Shown here in pieces: positions 20,386-31,617 of a stretch of DNA of 64,000 nucleotides. The notes beneath the pieces were generated by a model. That model was not told where the DNA came from. It did no database searches and was given only the letters and a program-made list of their open reading frames with translations. Origin of the DNA: Pythium myriotylum (lineage: Eukaryota; Oomycota; Peronosporomycetes; Pythiales; Pythiaceae); NCBI GenBank assembly GCA_023091665.1, contig JALJCQ010000009.1, forward strand, positions 62,001-126,000, in the 5' to 3' direction. Positions within the stretch are counted from its first letter, which is position 1; the number at the start of each line of letters is the position of its first letter. Both the position numbers and the translations under genes were made by a program.

Positions 20386-22091
20386 TAAAGTGCTGGAATG
20401 AAAGCTGCACGACGACTATGACCCACACAGGAATCGTGGGAATTACAGTTTTCCACTCTTTACGAAGTACAAATGCGAGTTGCTGCACTGACGACATGTG
20501 CTCAAGCTGTCGATTGATCACCCAGCAAAACAGGATAAGCGAGACCAGTTCGAGGGATGCATACTTCGCAAGGTGCATCGCAGCGGCTTGAATCTGCTCA
20601 TCGTTCAGCTTCTCGAACTGCTTGTAGTAGACGCGATTGGGGAGCCAGGTCATCGCATAAACGTATAAGGCTATGTGCAGATACACCACAAATATTAACG
20701 AAGAAAAATGTTCGCAGGTGTATCGTCAGTGCCTTACCGTAGAAGAACGCGATGGCCACCTCCATGTACTCTACCAGCACGTAGAACTCGATCATGTGAA
20801 GCATCTTGAGCACGAGAGCGACACATTGGGTTTGCATTTGTTCAGACTGGGTGAGCAATGTCGAGCGCACACAGCAAATTGTCGGCCCCCTCGCCGGACC
20901 AGAGACACTGACCGCCTTTAGGCTCCAAGAATCGTGCGGCTGCACCCGCGCCTCACTTCCTGGCTGCGTGCAGGACTTACGATGATCATCTTGCAGGTGC
21001 CGAGGAAGTGCGATGGAAGGATGGTTGCGAATGCGAGGATTCGTCTCGATGAGATAGTTGGCATAGTCAATAGGGCTGTAGTGAAACGTGAGCAACGATT
21101 TCAGTCGAGACGCTACTCGCTGCGAGGAGTGTCTACGTTCGCTCGTCGAATTCCGGCACCCACTCGTGGCGTACCGATCCACGTCTTTGCACACCTCGGC
21201 AGCTTTGTTGACTTTGCGAACAATCGTGACCACTTCGTAGTAAGCAACCAGCGCCTGAATAACGTCGACGAGGAGAATGAAGGCAGTGCCCTCGAGGCCT
21301 TTTGTTTGCTGAAGGGTAGACGACACGTACATGGCGTGGTACACGTCTACATTGCACACAACGAGCACCGGCGCGAGATCCTCAATGTAGTAAAGCCCCT
21401 TGCGGATAATATTCTTGAAGATCATCTTGAGCAGAGGCAGCGAAAGTGAAACGTACACTTGGTAGTTCTTGCCGGCCATCGTGAAAGCGCACGAGTAGAC
21501 GATGTATGCCGTCATGAGATTAATCTGGGCCGCCAATGCCTGCACGTAGCGAGAGACCTTTCACTTGGCCTCAGCATCGGCACGCAAAGCGTCTCGCCAA
21601 GACCAATAAAGAAGCGAAAGACCGACTGTGGCGTACGTAACCACAGAGATCTGGACAGAGAGGGGGGTCGGAAAGATCCACAGCGCTCCAAGCATCGCGA
21701 TCGAAAGACAGTTGGCGACTGCAGCTACACAAGATATCGCAAGAAGCCTCGGCGTCGAAAGGGGAAGGCTTGGTGAACTTTGATGGGCATTTCTCATGCA
21801 CACGAACGCGCAAATGACACTCGAACTCCACAGCCGAAGAAGTGTCCAAATTGTCTGCTTCTGGAGTCCATCGAACGGCGATCGTGTCGGAAATGCGTCA
21901 AAAAGGAGCAGCCAGACAAAGCCCGGTAAAGGCGACACAAATAGAATCACAAAGTCAGTCGCGCGTGACGGTGTCTTGGCGTGTAGGAGCAGCTCGCGGA
22001 AACGCGCGAGTGAGTAACATCCTTGTAGCTCGACTTGGACGGTCTCCCACATGTGCGACAGTTTAGTGAGTCGGTAAAGGAGCCTCTTCAT
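20386..22091 (-). pseudogene. Polytopic membrane protein copy 1, broken by stop and by element 2
   Basis: Exons: 22091-20738, 20670-20386 and the displaced 12305-12139. Introns: 67 nt, and an original 69 nt (20385-20366 plus 12359-12306, minus the 5-bp duplication) that now holds element 2. Joined length is 1,806 nt, in frame, with one internal TGA at 21561-21563 where the paralogues read AKARAM/AKSRAQ. About 10 hydrophobic segments with charged loops (MWETVQVELQGCYSLARF; PLLKMIFKNIIRKGLYYIED) align along the two paralogues. The family is unknown to me. The TGA (Ser TCA to TGA fits) plus the 8-kb intron make this a probable pseudogene. A readthrough or truncated 176-residue product cannot be excluded. 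Confidence 0.8.
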
Positions 22092-22700
22092 CGTTGCAGC
22101 TTGTTTTCGAGACTGCCTAAACTCCGGCAGCTCAAAAATGCATCGTGTCTATTCTCAGCTCGATCGTCTGGAGGATGCGATGTTCTCGGAACGTTACATG
22201 TGATCCAAACCCAGTGGGTCTGTTGTGAAGCCCACTTGCCAATGTGTTGGGGATCGCATGGGGTGTTTCGTCCACTGTCGGCAGATCTTGCACGTCCAGC
22301 ACTTCTATTATTGTCGCCAAAGATGTGGCTCCGCCAGTCATATACAACCTAGTCATACCAAGGGTTGTCAGATTCGATAACTCGGAGCGGTTGTTCTCCA
22401 CGCACGTGAAGGATGATCGGATTGTCGAGTTATGCAGCCATCACGATGGTGGTCGCGATGATAGTGGATACTAATCCAGCATGTCTACCTCCAGATTTCG
22501 TGTTGACAGGGGCAGTGCGCTACAGCGTGTACGCTTTTGGACAAACGTTTTGTTGTCTGCAGTTGACGGGTTTCCATGGACCTCCTGGTTGGCTCTTTCT
22601 GATAAATATTGCACAGTAGGTCTCTCGGTATTGGTCTGATTGTGCTTCACTCGGTATGTGTTTTATGGAAGTGTGTTTAATCTAGCTGTAAGGAAAGCGA
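22092..22700. other. Intergenic region between two membrane-gene copies
   Basis: About 610 bp holding the 5' flank of copy 1 and the 3' flank of copy 2. Short open frames here show no recognizable motif. No RNA gene or repeat seen. Confidence 0.5.
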
Positions 22701-24523
22701 TCATCCGGAACGCAACCACGTGAACTGAAATGTGTAGTCCATCCCTACGACAACGAACGATATGTCAGCCACAGTCTCCCAGATACCAGAAGGGGATCTG
22801 GCTTACCGTTGTGCTCAAACGTGAGCTGTACGACCATTGTGGTCCAAAGCGCCAGCGTTGGGACCACGATTTTCCACTCTTTTCTTAGTGTAAACGCGAG
22901 CTGTTGGAATGAAGATATGTGTTGTAACTGCTGATCAATTGCCAGACAGAAAATGACAAAAGTTGAGAGCTCCAGTGTTGCGTACGCCGCGAGCTGGACA
23001 CCAGAGGCCTGCAATTGCTGGCTGGTGAGGCTGCTGAACTGTTTGTAGTAGATGCGATTCGGCACGGTCGACATCACGAAGACGTAGAGAGCTGACCAGA
23101 AGCATTTGAGTGAGTAACTCGAGTCATACAACGAGGTCCGCTCGTACTCACTGTATACAACGCTGACGGCCACTTCAACAAACTCGACAAGTACGTAAAA
23201 CTCGATCATGTGTAGCATCTTGAGCATGCTGGTGACACACGCCAGTTGATTTTGCTCTGTTTTCGTAAGCTGAAATTGCGTTGCCTCTGTGCCGATTTCT
23301 TCGGCAGATTGTCTCGGTTTGACTGGTACGCACTGAGGATTACTAATCCCAACGCGGGAGTTTCTGCGCGGGATGATTCGAGCTCTCGGTCCTACGTCAC
23401 GCACTGTACCATGCACTCCCACTACTTCACCTCGCTTCATCTCATCTTGTGCATGCCTCGGCAAGGCCACACTAGGATGGTCACGGATAAAAGGGTATGT
23501 GTCGACAAGGAAATTGGCGTAGTCGACGACCCCGTACTCATACTTCAGGAAAGACGAAAGTCGAGAGGCTGTCAGCGACGGACCACGGCGCTCCTCGGTC
23601 TTAACTGAATCGTATTTCTCAACTCTCTTTGATTCGGCGGCTGCTTTGTTGACACGACGAACGATCTGGACGACTTCGTAGTATGCCACGACGGACTGGA
23701 TGAGATCCACGAGGAGGATGAAGAAGGTGGTTGTCACTCCTTCGGCTTGCTGGATCGTAGTAGAAACGTACATCGAGTGGAAGGCGTCAACATTCGAGAC
23801 TACTTGACACGGTGCGATGTCTTCTGTGTAGTAAAGGCCCTTTCGAATGAGGTTCTTGAACAGCATCTTCAGAAGCGGCAGGATAAGTGACACATACGCC
23901 TGATAGTCTTTCCCGGCGAGCGTGAAAGCACAGTAGTATACGATGTAGGCGGACATCAAGTTGATCTGAGCCATCAGCGCTTGCTGGAAGCACATCGCCC
24001 TCGCTTTCGCCTCAGCGTTGTCTCTGATCACTCCTTTCCAGGCCCACCAACTCAAGAAGAGACCGGTTGCGGCCATAGGCATCGAGGCGATCTGCAATCC
24101 AAATGGCGGGGGAAATGCCCAGAACACACTCAGCGCGTAAAAGCTCAGAACATTGGCTGTTGATGGCGCCACTGTGAGCAGAAGATGTCGCCACCTTGAG
24201 AGAGGAAGTCCTGGCGAGCTAAGGTGGATGTTTCGAGTGAACGTCCATGATACCAGCGCACCGGTTGTGAAGAGTCGAATATAGAGAGCCGGCGTTTGCG
24301 CCGAAATACCTTCGTGCGGCGATGCCAGCGGCAGTGCATCAAAGAACAAAAGCAGCAGGAGCCCAGGAAGCGGCGTGAGACAGACTATTGCGAGGTTCTT
24401 CACCCGAGATGACGTCTTGGCGTAGCCGAGGAGTTGCTGGAAGCGTTGCAGCGAGTAGCGGCCCTGAAGTTCGACCTGAACAGCTTCCCACGCGTACAGA
24501 ATCCGGGGGACTAATCCCCTCAT
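22701..24523 (-). CDS. Polytopic membrane protein copy 2 (intact)
   Basis: Three exons: 24523-23152, 23091-22807 and 22744-22701, with introns of 60 and 62 nt (donors GTGAGT and GTAAGC, acceptors GGTCAG and TCGTAG). The spliced length is 1,701 nt, 566 residues. The 60-nt intron is a multiple of three without stops, so a raw ORF reads straight through it. The middle exon is 285 nt in all three paralogues. Roughly 10 membrane segments are visible (first LAIVCLTPLPGLLLLLFFDA; later FFILLVDLIQSVVAYYEVV). Conserved soluble motifs are WEAVQVELQGRYSLQRF near the N-terminus and LRKEW-IVVPT near the C-terminus. Function unknown; an oomycete-type transporter- or receptor-like protein is possible but not shown. 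Confidence 0.88.
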
Positions 24524-25174
24524 CTTTGCATAAAGCTGCTGACTGCGAAGTTCACATCCAGTTGTTCGACTGGCTGCTGGTCTTTGCAGCTATTTGTAGC
24601 TCCAGCTATTGAGCCAACCAGATCATCCCAGTTCTTATATTTGCGCTGACGTACTGGGTTGGCTCTTTACAAAACCTCAGCGTTCTGGTGACGATTTGAT
24701 AGCGATGGTGGCAGTAGATGTCTGCATTCTTCCAAACCTCCTTGTCCGCTATATAATGTGAGAACTCGCACGAATTCGGATGATAGGAGTCAACGCTCGC
24801 TTCCGAAACCGCTCTACTCAACACTAAGTCCGTCGTTTCCTATCGCCCGATAACTCGTAGAGTCGACTAATAAGTTAATGACTGGACGATTGTTGGTGAC
24901 TCACTGAGGCACGCACAGGTCTTCTTCCTCTTCTTGGGGGCTGATATTCATTGAGCTCGTCGAGTTTTCTCGTCGGGTTTTCATGTTTTGCCTCGTCCCG
25001 TCTCTCGACGTCGGGTTGCACATAACCGGTTCATCCAGGTATCCGGTTCCAATCCGATACTAACCGAATGTTTTTAACTGTATCAACATTCTCATATTTA
25101 CTGATTCCAAAAGTGAGCTTTTGTTTTATTTCTCATCCCGACAATCTTTGCACAGAGTGGGTGGTGGTGATCTC
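24524..25174. other. Divergent intergenic region
   Basis: About 650 bp between the 5' ends of membrane gene copy 2 and the flavin-reductase-like gene, presumably holding both promoters. No coding, RNA or repeat feature is recognized. Confidence 0.45.
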
Positions 25175-26002
25175 ATGGAGACGGCGACGCCATCCACGCC
25201 GGCGCCCTGGGTCGCTGTGGAGCGCGGCATGCTCTCGCGCGTGCTCTACCCGAACCCTGTTTGTCTGCTCACCGCGTGCGACGGCGAGCGGCGCAACGTC
25301 ATGACCATCACGTGGCTCACGCCCATCAACAACCACGGCGCCTTCATCTGCTCCATGAACCGCCAGCGCCACTCGGCTTCGTTCGTCAACCGCGTCGGCG
25401 CAGTCTTTGGTACGTCAGACCATCGATCTAGTTCTCTCTCTCGTACGATACGATGAAATATCCCCACGGTCTCACTTATTTGTACTTGGGTAGTGCTCAA
25501 CGTTCCGACCGAAGGCATGGAAGAGCTCGTGCTCGCCATCGGCGGGTGTTCCGGTGCCGACGTGGACAAGTTTACCGCGTTTAACATTGCGTGCTGCTCT
25601 CCCGGCGACGAGCCGACGACTCTGGGCGACGAGGCTACCGATGGCTCGCTCAACAAGACGAGCAAGAAGCAAAAGCTCTCCAAGCAAGAGCTGAGTCGTC
25701 AAGCCGTGCGCGAGGCCGCCGCCAAGAGCATTGCACTGCGGTACTGCGTGGCCCACGTGCTCTGCCGCGTGGACCGCATCGACGAAGACGACGGCCACTT
25801 GCTGTTGCGGTGCACGCAGCTCGCCGCATGGACCCGCGCCGACTACTGGGACGGCAAGAACTTCAAGCCGCAGCGCCGGGATGCGCCCGCGTACCTGACG
25901 TTTCTCGGCAGCAAAGTGTTTGGCTCGGTGCGTGTCGACGAATCTCAGTCCACACAAGCTTCAAGGCGCATGGCCATGCCAACTTCAAGCACACGCAAGT
26001 GA
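25175..26002 (+). CDS. Flavin-reductase-like (FMN-binding split-barrel) protein
   Basis: Two exons, 25175-25409 and 25494-26002, separated by an 84-nt intron (GTACGT...GGGTAG). Translation gives 247 residues. The N-terminal half resembles the flavin reductase-like domain (LLTACDGERRNVMTITWLTP; GAFICSMNRQRHSASFVNR), followed by VLNVPTEGMEELVLAIGGCSG as in DIM6/NTAB-type oxidoreductases. An insertion rich in Lys/Glu/Ala sits at about residues 125-155. The predicted role is FMN-binding oxidoreductase or flavin reduction; substrate unknown. The ATG at 25175 is chosen because the domain starts soon after; an in-frame start at 25121 is possible. Confidence 0.8.
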
Positions 26003-26249
26003 GAAAGTGCGCACTTAGGATGTAGCCATTCGTACTTAGACGGCAGCAAGAGTCTCACGTGACAGCGGCGACGTCATGGTCGGGAATTGGTGATTGGCTC
26101 AGCTCAGCAACTGCAACACGCCGAGGAAAAGACACGGCGGTCCGTCACGGCCTCCGCGTCGAGTCCCCCATCAAACCCAACGACCCACCCTTGCTCACGC
26201 CTTCAGTTTGAGCTCACAATTCAATTTGCTTCATCTTGTCAAGTTCACG

Positions 26250-26564
26250 ATGCTTTCGTCCTCGGCCCGAGCTCTCCGTACTGCTTCGCGACGCGCGATG
26301 GCCACTTCGTCCAAGGCCACGCCAGCCAAGTCGGCGCCCATGGCCGTGGCAGCCGATGCCGCCCATCATGACGAACTGCCCGTGTCACTATCCCACGGAG
26401 AACTTGCGTGGTGCGAGGTCTACGGCGTGGACTACGAGAAGATGCTCAAGGAGGCCCACGACGAGTCGCCGATCGTACTAAACGCCCCGACCTCGAGCGC
26501 CACGCCGATCAACAAGGCCTCGCAGCAGGATATCTGGTCGGTCGTCTTCGGCACCTCCAAGTGA
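26250..26564 (+). CDS. Small predicted mitochondrial protein
   Basis: 104 residues. The N-terminus is rich in Ser, Ala and Arg with no acidic residues (MLSSSARALRTASRRAMATS), a good mitochondrial presequence. The rest is soluble, with acidic-to-neutral composition and the motif LSHGELAWCEVYGVDYEKML. No family recognized. A FPR-like CAATTCAATTT lies about 34 bp upstream (26216-26226), supporting transcription and this start; the frame upstream is open to 26094 but probably 5' UTR. Confidence 0.6.
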   Translation: MLSSSARALRTASRRAMATSSKATPAKSAPMAVAADAAHHDELPVSLSHGELAWCEVYGVDYEKMLKEAHDESPIVLNAPTSSATPINKASQQDIWSVVFGTSK

Positions 26565-26653
26565 TGTGGTCGTCTCTGTCGTCTCTCCTATTTACTCTTG
26601 AGCAGTCTAAGCAACCGTTTGATATACATTACCAAAAAGCTTCAATTCTCGTT

Positions 26654-28459
26654 CTAGTCGTCGTCTAACTCGAGCGTGAAGTCGAACGGCTTCCACTGGC
26701 TCTTAAACTGCTTGGTCAGCTCTTCTTCCTCGTGCTTCGGAACGACGCAGAACTTCCAGTTCGCTCGTCGCGGAACGCCGAGCACGCACGCAGCGGCGTG
26801 GCGACCAAACTGCATGTACTGCTTGGCCTCGACAAAGTTGAGCAGTCGCACAGTGCCCCCATTTCCGTCGGGGACCTCTGCGTAAAAGTAGGGCTTGCCG
26901 TCTGTGAGCTTCTTGACATCATCCTCTGGCTTCAGCTCTTGGAATTTGACGTTGTACTTCTCACCTTCCTGCATGAACGCCTCGTACGCGATGGCAGCTT
27001 TAGATTTTGGAACGCCGACGATCTGCAGATGGCAATGAGTCGCCCCGATCGTCTGAATGTTGCGGTCGAACACAATCAGCTCCTTGTCTTGAGAGGCGAA
27101 ATATTTGCGCAGGGCTGACTTGAAGCGATCGATCTCAGCAAGAGTCGTCTCACTGAGCTTGGTAGTCGATGCTTCGTGGGCGATCGGCACGATTAGTGCA
27201 TGGTCTTCGTTGATAGCACCCTTCGGCATGGCCAAGTACGCCTCCTGACCAATGCTTACGATCAAGTGACGCTCGACGCTCGGTGTTGCGAGACAAAACC
27301 AACACTCGGTGCGTTCTGGCACCGGCGGTGCTCGATGGCGGTGTTGGTCTTGCGGGTGACGCAATGCTCCAGCGTGCTGACCACGCGCGGCGATTTTTTG
27401 GTCGTAAAAGAACTGGTTCCCGTTATTGCTCTTCGCAGTGAGCTCAGCGATCTGCTCCGTACTCAAGCCACCACCTCCACTACGATTGCCCTCGAGTCGT
27501 TGACGCTTCGTTGGTGGCTCGCTTGTTCGCCCTAAATCAGCCCCGTACTGCACGTAGGGATTCTGCGTAGTTCCGGCTGGAATATCGACCTGCTCGCCTT
27601 GTTGTTCCGCACTTGGGACCACCTGGAGTGCGTGTAGGTACTTCTTCGTCTTGTCTTTCGAGGAACTGACGCCACAAAGACCAATCAGTCTTGTTACTTG
27701 CTTTCGTCCAGTCTTCTTGCATTCCGTCACATAGGGTAGCCGTTGGTAAAACACTCCTCCGTCGGCTTCGCGGGATGTGCTGGTGATGTGGTATCGAGGG
27801 GTGTTATCTCTTAGAACTGCAGACAGAAGCGAACTCGACTTCACTGTCTTCAACTCATTAGGCACCTGGAGGTCGGGGACTAGATGTCCGAAGCTGCTCA
27901 CGTAACAGAAAACAAACCCATTAGTTCCGTGAAAAACTCGTGTGAGACAGACATCTCCTGAAACGTACTGTGCCGGGTACTGAGCGCTGAAGAAGAAATC
28001 GAGATCCACTCCATCCTCTTTGAGAACAGACTGTAGTGTCTCAACTTGGTCGCGGCCGTACGTGAGCGCTCCTTCCTCGCCTCCGTCTTCCACTCCAGCA
28101 ATGAATGCGACTTTCAATCCTGCGATTTTAGCCACACCGCTTTTGCCCAGGAAGAAGCAATTCGGCAGCACTTCCACGAGCGCCTCGTCACCACGAGCCT
28201 CTTTGATCTTCGTCACGATCGGCGCCTGCTCAGCGTCGCCTTCAAAGCTCGCGAGCGATTCGCCCGCCGGGATAAAGTAGGTCGGCACGGGCACAGTCGA
28301 CGCGCCGCTGATGTAGTCGCTCGGGAACGGCAGCACGCGGCCGACGCAGAAGAGCGCGTCGTACCCAGCGCCCTTGGCCGAGGCGATGAGCTTGCGCGCG
28401 CGCTCCCAGACGAGCGGCCACTGCGCGTCCACCTGTCCGCAGAGCAAGAGCTTGACCAT
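26654..28459 (-). CDS. CWF19L1: CWF19-like protein 1 (CwfJ domain)
   Basis: 601 residues, single exon, ATG at 28459 (MVKLLLCGQVDAQW). The N-terminal about 240 residues resemble the metallophosphatase-like region of CWF19L1/Drn1 (LFCVGRVLPFPSD; AFIAGVEDGG). The C-terminal part holds CwfJ domain 1 (TECWFCLATPSVERHLIVSI; HIT-like His cluster THCHLQIVGV) and CwfJ domain 2 (GRHAAACVLGVPRRANWKFC). CWF19-like proteins associate with the spliceosome; the yeast homologue binds the intron-lariat debranching enzyme, so nuclear RNA processing is expected. Upstream in-frame codons to 28600 are probably 5' UTR. Confidence 0.92.
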   Translation of the reverse strand: MVKLLLCGQVDAQWPLVWERARKLIASAKGAGYDALFCVGRVLPFPSDYISGASTVPVPTYFIPAGESLASFEGDAEQAPIVTKIKEARGDEALVEVLPNCFFLGKSGVAKIAGLKVAFIAGVEDGGEEGALTYGRDQVETLQSVLKEDGVDLDFFFSAQYPAQYVSGDVCLTRVFHGTNGFVFCYVSSFGHLVPDLQVPNELKTVKSSSLLSAVLRDNTPRYHITSTSREADGGVFYQRLPYVTECKKTGRKQVTRLIGLCGVSSSKDKTKKYLHALQVVPSAEQQGEQVDIPAGTTQNPYVQYGADLGRTSEPPTKRQRLEGNRSGGGGLSTEQIAELTAKSNNGNQFFYDQKIAARGQHAGALRHPQDQHRHRAPPVPERTECWFCLATPSVERHLIVSIGQEAYLAMPKGAINEDHALIVPIAHEASTTKLSETTLAEIDRFKSALRKYFASQDKELIVFDRNIQTIGATHCHLQIVGVPKSKAAIAYEAFMQEGEKYNVKFQELKPEDDVKKLTDGKPYFYAEVPDGNGGTVRLLNFVEAKQYMQFGRHAAACVLGVPRRANWKFCVVPKHEEEELTKQFKSQWKPFDFTLELDDD

Positions 28460-28638
28460 TCCCACCGATGGTGTCGGCGAGCAAAGGTCCCACAAGGTGG
28501 TGAGGCTTCTATATAGAATGTCCACGGTAGAGGACAGAGTGATGGTTTTTGATCTCTGATTCTGATGCAGGAGCTCCTCAGTCTGAGTACGAGCGGTCAT
28601 CCTTGAGCAGAAGTGGACGGAGAAAATGCTGCTGGCTC

Positions 28639-29002
28639 GATGAGACTGCTGGACGTGCCCGCAGAGGCGCTGGCCAAGGGCTTCCGTGTCGTTTTGTTGG
28701 CAGCTCTTACATGTCTGTGTACGAGACAGGTTGTATCTGCGAGCAGTGTGGCAGTTCTTCTGTCGGAATTTTCCAGCCGCAAGAGCTCACCAGATGTGTC
28801 GCGACCTGGTGGTCGGTGGATGGATCGGATCGAGATCTGGTGTAAAAGTGCATGCGCGAAGTGTTCTGGACGTGCCGCAACCAGATAACCACATGCGCGT
28901 TGGACTCTACGACGTGCGAGTGACGCCGCGCGAACGCAATGCTCTTACTCGAAGCCCCATCGTCTCACCCGAGCAGGTACTCGCCTTTTTTCATTCAGAG
29001 CC
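28639..29002 (+). pseudogene. Possible F-box-like relic
   Basis: In one frame an ATG at 28639 opens MRLLDVPAEALAKGF, an F-box-like start. Near 28750 the sense-looking sequence changes frame to WQFFCRNFPAARAHQMC, typical of the end of an F-box region. A single missing base would join them. The frame then runs toward 29100 overlapping the tyrosinase start, without further motifs. This could be a decayed F-box gene or an unspliced exon pattern I misread. The interval must also hold the promoters of the divergent CWF19L1 and tyrosinase genes. Confidence 0.35.
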
Positions 29003-30847
29003 ATGCAGCTCCGCGCGTTGTTGGCAGCCTTCGCGGTATGGATCCTGTGCGTATCAAGGAAAACTGACGCGCAGTGTGCCCGGGTACGGAAGAATTGGAA
29101 CTCGCTGACAGCTCAAGAGAAGTCCAATTTTATTGGAGCAGTTCAGTCAGCCATGGATTCGGGCGCGTACGTGCGCTTCATCGAAATGCATACCGAGATG
29201 ATGTCTGAGATGGAAGCGCACGGTCAGTGTATGTTCCTCTACTGGCATCGCATGTTCACGCTTGTCTTCGAAAACATGCTTCGTGGCCAAGGCCCCCAGT
29301 TCGCATGTGTGACGATCCCGTACTGGGATTGGATCACAGACAATACTCGATACGTGAGCGGGCAATGTCGGAGCATGGGAGATTGTTCAACTGCGTTGAA
29401 AGATTTGGGCGGTGTACCGGCAGGGATGCGGCCGAGTACGATTAACATCAACGGGTGGGGTGTAACTGGATTCTGTGTGAACGCGCCTCCGGCAGATCGC
29501 TTCTGTGAAAGCTCGACGCAGTGTTCCCGTTGTGTTCCTCGTGGTGACTGGAATGGTGCGGCCCCTCCGGTTTCGTACGCTTCAGTGATGAGCCAGATCT
29601 TCAGCGCAACAAACATCGGTCAAATGTCTCCCCAGTTCGAAAGAGGCGCACATAGCGACATCCACTCCGACTTGGACGGGGCAATGGCGACTCTCCTCTC
29701 ACCTGCGGATCCAATCTTCTGGCCTCATCACTCCATGGTCGACCTCGTCCATGTCATCTTCCACAAGTGTCGCGTCGGCACGACACCGCTCACGTTTCAG
29801 CAGAAAGCGAGTCATCCGGTCGCTTGGTCGTCGTGCGGTCGACGAAACGGTGGCGCATTCAACCCGACGGATGTAATTACCATGCGTACGGGGGCTGGAA
29901 GCAGTGGCCGGGCGGCCATTCCTGGAGCACAAGATCCCGTCATTGGGCGCTTTTTCCAGGGTGTGCCCAACCGTTTTGCTGACCTCATGGATACGAGAGA
30001 CCTTGGCTACTCCTACGAGCTCTCTGGGATCACAGCAACAATGTACTCGCAATGCGATGGACGACAGGTTGCTACCCCAGCGACTCAACCAGCACCAGCG
30101 CCAGCGCCAGCTCCAGTTCCAGTTCCTGTGCCAGTCGCAGCGCCAGCCGGAAGTACTGTCACAATCATCCAGCCAGCGCCAGCGCCTCAAACAATTACTA
30201 CAGTTGTCCGACCAGCACCAGCCACGTCGACCTTCAGCTTCGGACTACCGATCCGCCTCTTCGGTCGGTTTCTTCGCGCCGCCACAGAGTTTGGAAGCGA
30301 GTCATCAGCCTCGTCACCGAGCGGAAAGGTAAAAGCAGCCGATATATCAATGATGACATCGGTCAAACAAGCTGCACCAGCACCACCACCACCAGAAGAG
30401 CCAGCGAGCGCACCAGTTGCTGATCCCGTGACGAAGAGTGCCAAACAAGTCGCCGCACCAGCACCCGCTCCACTAACTGAGCCTGTGGTCATCCGAGATG
30501 CCGCTCTCGAACCATCCGTGAAGAACGTGACAGACTGGTATGCCGACATGGTCACTGCTGTCGGCGGGCCTTCACAAAAGTCCTTAGACGAAATTGAACG
30601 CATGATGTGCGTATTCCAAGATGAATGTCTCGGCGGTGTGAAAGATTTCTCACCCGAGTTCAAGAAGACGTGGGGAGCTGGAACTGCTCGTTGCAAGTCC
30701 ATTGTCGACGACGTGCGAGCTGGGAAAGCGAGCATTCGCGTCGACAGCTGGAAAGAAACGATGATGAAGCGATTCGGTTGCCCAGTGCCTGCTTCCAAAA
30801 GTGGCGGCGATGCTGGCAAAGCTACCCCCGTGCAGAAAGGTGTTTAG
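29003..30847 (+). CDS. Secreted tyrosinase-family copper oxidase
   Basis: 614 residues, single exon, with a signal peptide (MQLRALLAAFAVWILCVSRK, cleavage near TDA-QC). The copper A site is in FIEMHTEMMSEMEAHGQCMF followed by LYWHRMF (H-x8-H spacing). The copper B site is in ERGAHSDIHSDLDGAMATLL (H-x3-H) and DPIFWPHHSMVDLVH. These residues bind the dinuclear copper of tyrosinases, which oxidize phenols to quinones. After about residue 350 there is a Pro/Ala/Val-rich linker with repeated PAPAPAP-type sequence, and a C-terminal domain of about 110 residues with Cys (MMCVFQDECLGGVKDF; KSGGDAG tail). Probably extracellular or wall-associated; substrate and role are inferred. Confidence 0.9.
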   Translation: MQLRALLAAFAVWILCVSRKTDAQCARVRKNWNSLTAQEKSNFIGAVQSAMDSGAYVRFIEMHTEMMSEMEAHGQCMFLYWHRMFTLVFENMLRGQGPQFACVTIPYWDWITDNTRYVSGQCRSMGDCSTALKDLGGVPAGMRPSTININGWGVTGFCVNAPPADRFCESSTQCSRCVPRGDWNGAAPPVSYASVMSQIFSATNIGQMSPQFERGAHSDIHSDLDGAMATLLSPADPIFWPHHSMVDLVHVIFHKCRVGTTPLTFQQKASHPVAWSSCGRRNGGAFNPTDVITMRTGAGSSGRAAIPGAQDPVIGRFFQGVPNRFADLMDTRDLGYSYELSGITATMYSQCDGRQVATPATQPAPAPAPAPVPVPVPVAAPAGSTVTIIQPAPAPQTITTVVRPAPATSTFSFGLPIRLFGRFLRAATEFGSESSASSPSGKVKAADISMMTSVKQAAPAPPPPEEPASAPVADPVTKSAKQVAAPAPAPLTEPVVIRDAALEPSVKNVTDWYADMVTAVGGPSQKSLDEIERMMCVFQDECLGGVKDFSPEFKKTWGAGTARCKSIVDDVRAGKASIRVDSWKETMMKRFGCPVPASKSGGDAGKATPVQKGV

Positions 30848-31004
30848 TGAGTGCGAATCAAATCCATGTGTACGTACACAATAGAAACGTTGTCAAGTGT
30901 TCACACATCATCGAGCCCAAGGCATCTTCTCTGACAACGAACTACTCACTAAAAAAGAAATATCAACTCTAAGACAAGTATCATACCACATCCGAAAGCT
31001 ATTT

Positions 31005-31617
31005 CTATTCGCTTTTCAGCATGAAGTTGGGGTCTCGTCGGTACTTGTTCTCAAACCGCTCCATCCACTTGTCCAGCAGGTTGGTCGGGATCGTCATGTA
31101 CGCGTTCGTGTTGCTCGTGGAGAACGACGTCATGTAGTTAAATAGGTCCTGCGCGATCTTGAGCGCGAACGCCTTGCGCTCGACGAGCCCGCTCGCCTCG
31201 ATGCCCAAATTCTTGACGTTGTCCAGCGGTTCAATCGAGATGCCGAGCTGCAGCACGGGCTGGCCGGCCACCTCGGGGTGCGTGGGCCAGCCCGTGCGGA
31301 AGATCGCGCTCGGCTTCTCGGCAAAGACCGTGCCCAGCAGCTGCCAGTTCTGCAGCGCCGGCACGGCGAAGTAGAGCACAGCGCCGTAGCCCATCGGCAG
31401 TGGCGAGTTGGGCAGCAGGAAGAACGTGAGGTCGGTCACTTGCATCGGATCGCCGATCTCGGTGACATATCGACCGGGACCGATCTCTCTGTGGGGACAA
31501 CAACGCTGCGCATGAGCCCACGGCGAGAGAGAGACGGCAGAAAGATGGAGCAACGTACTGGAAGTCGGTGTGCACGGGGCGCCCGGCGGCGACGAGCCCG
31601 AACTGCGCGAAGCTCAT
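31005..31617 (-). CDS. HIKESHI: Hikeshi / OPI10 family protein
   Basis: Two exons, 31617-31559 and 31488-31005, with a 70-nt intron (GTACGT...CCACAG). Translation gives 180 residues. The N-terminus SFAQFGLVAAGRPVHTDFQ, the segment LTFFLLPNSPLPMGYGAVLY, WQLLGTVFAEKPSAIFRT and the C-terminal LDKWMERFENKYRRDP match the Hikeshi family. Hikeshi carries Hsp70 into the nucleus under heat stress. Length is slightly below the usual 197 residues. It converges on the tyrosinase gene (157 bp between stops). Confidence 0.92.
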
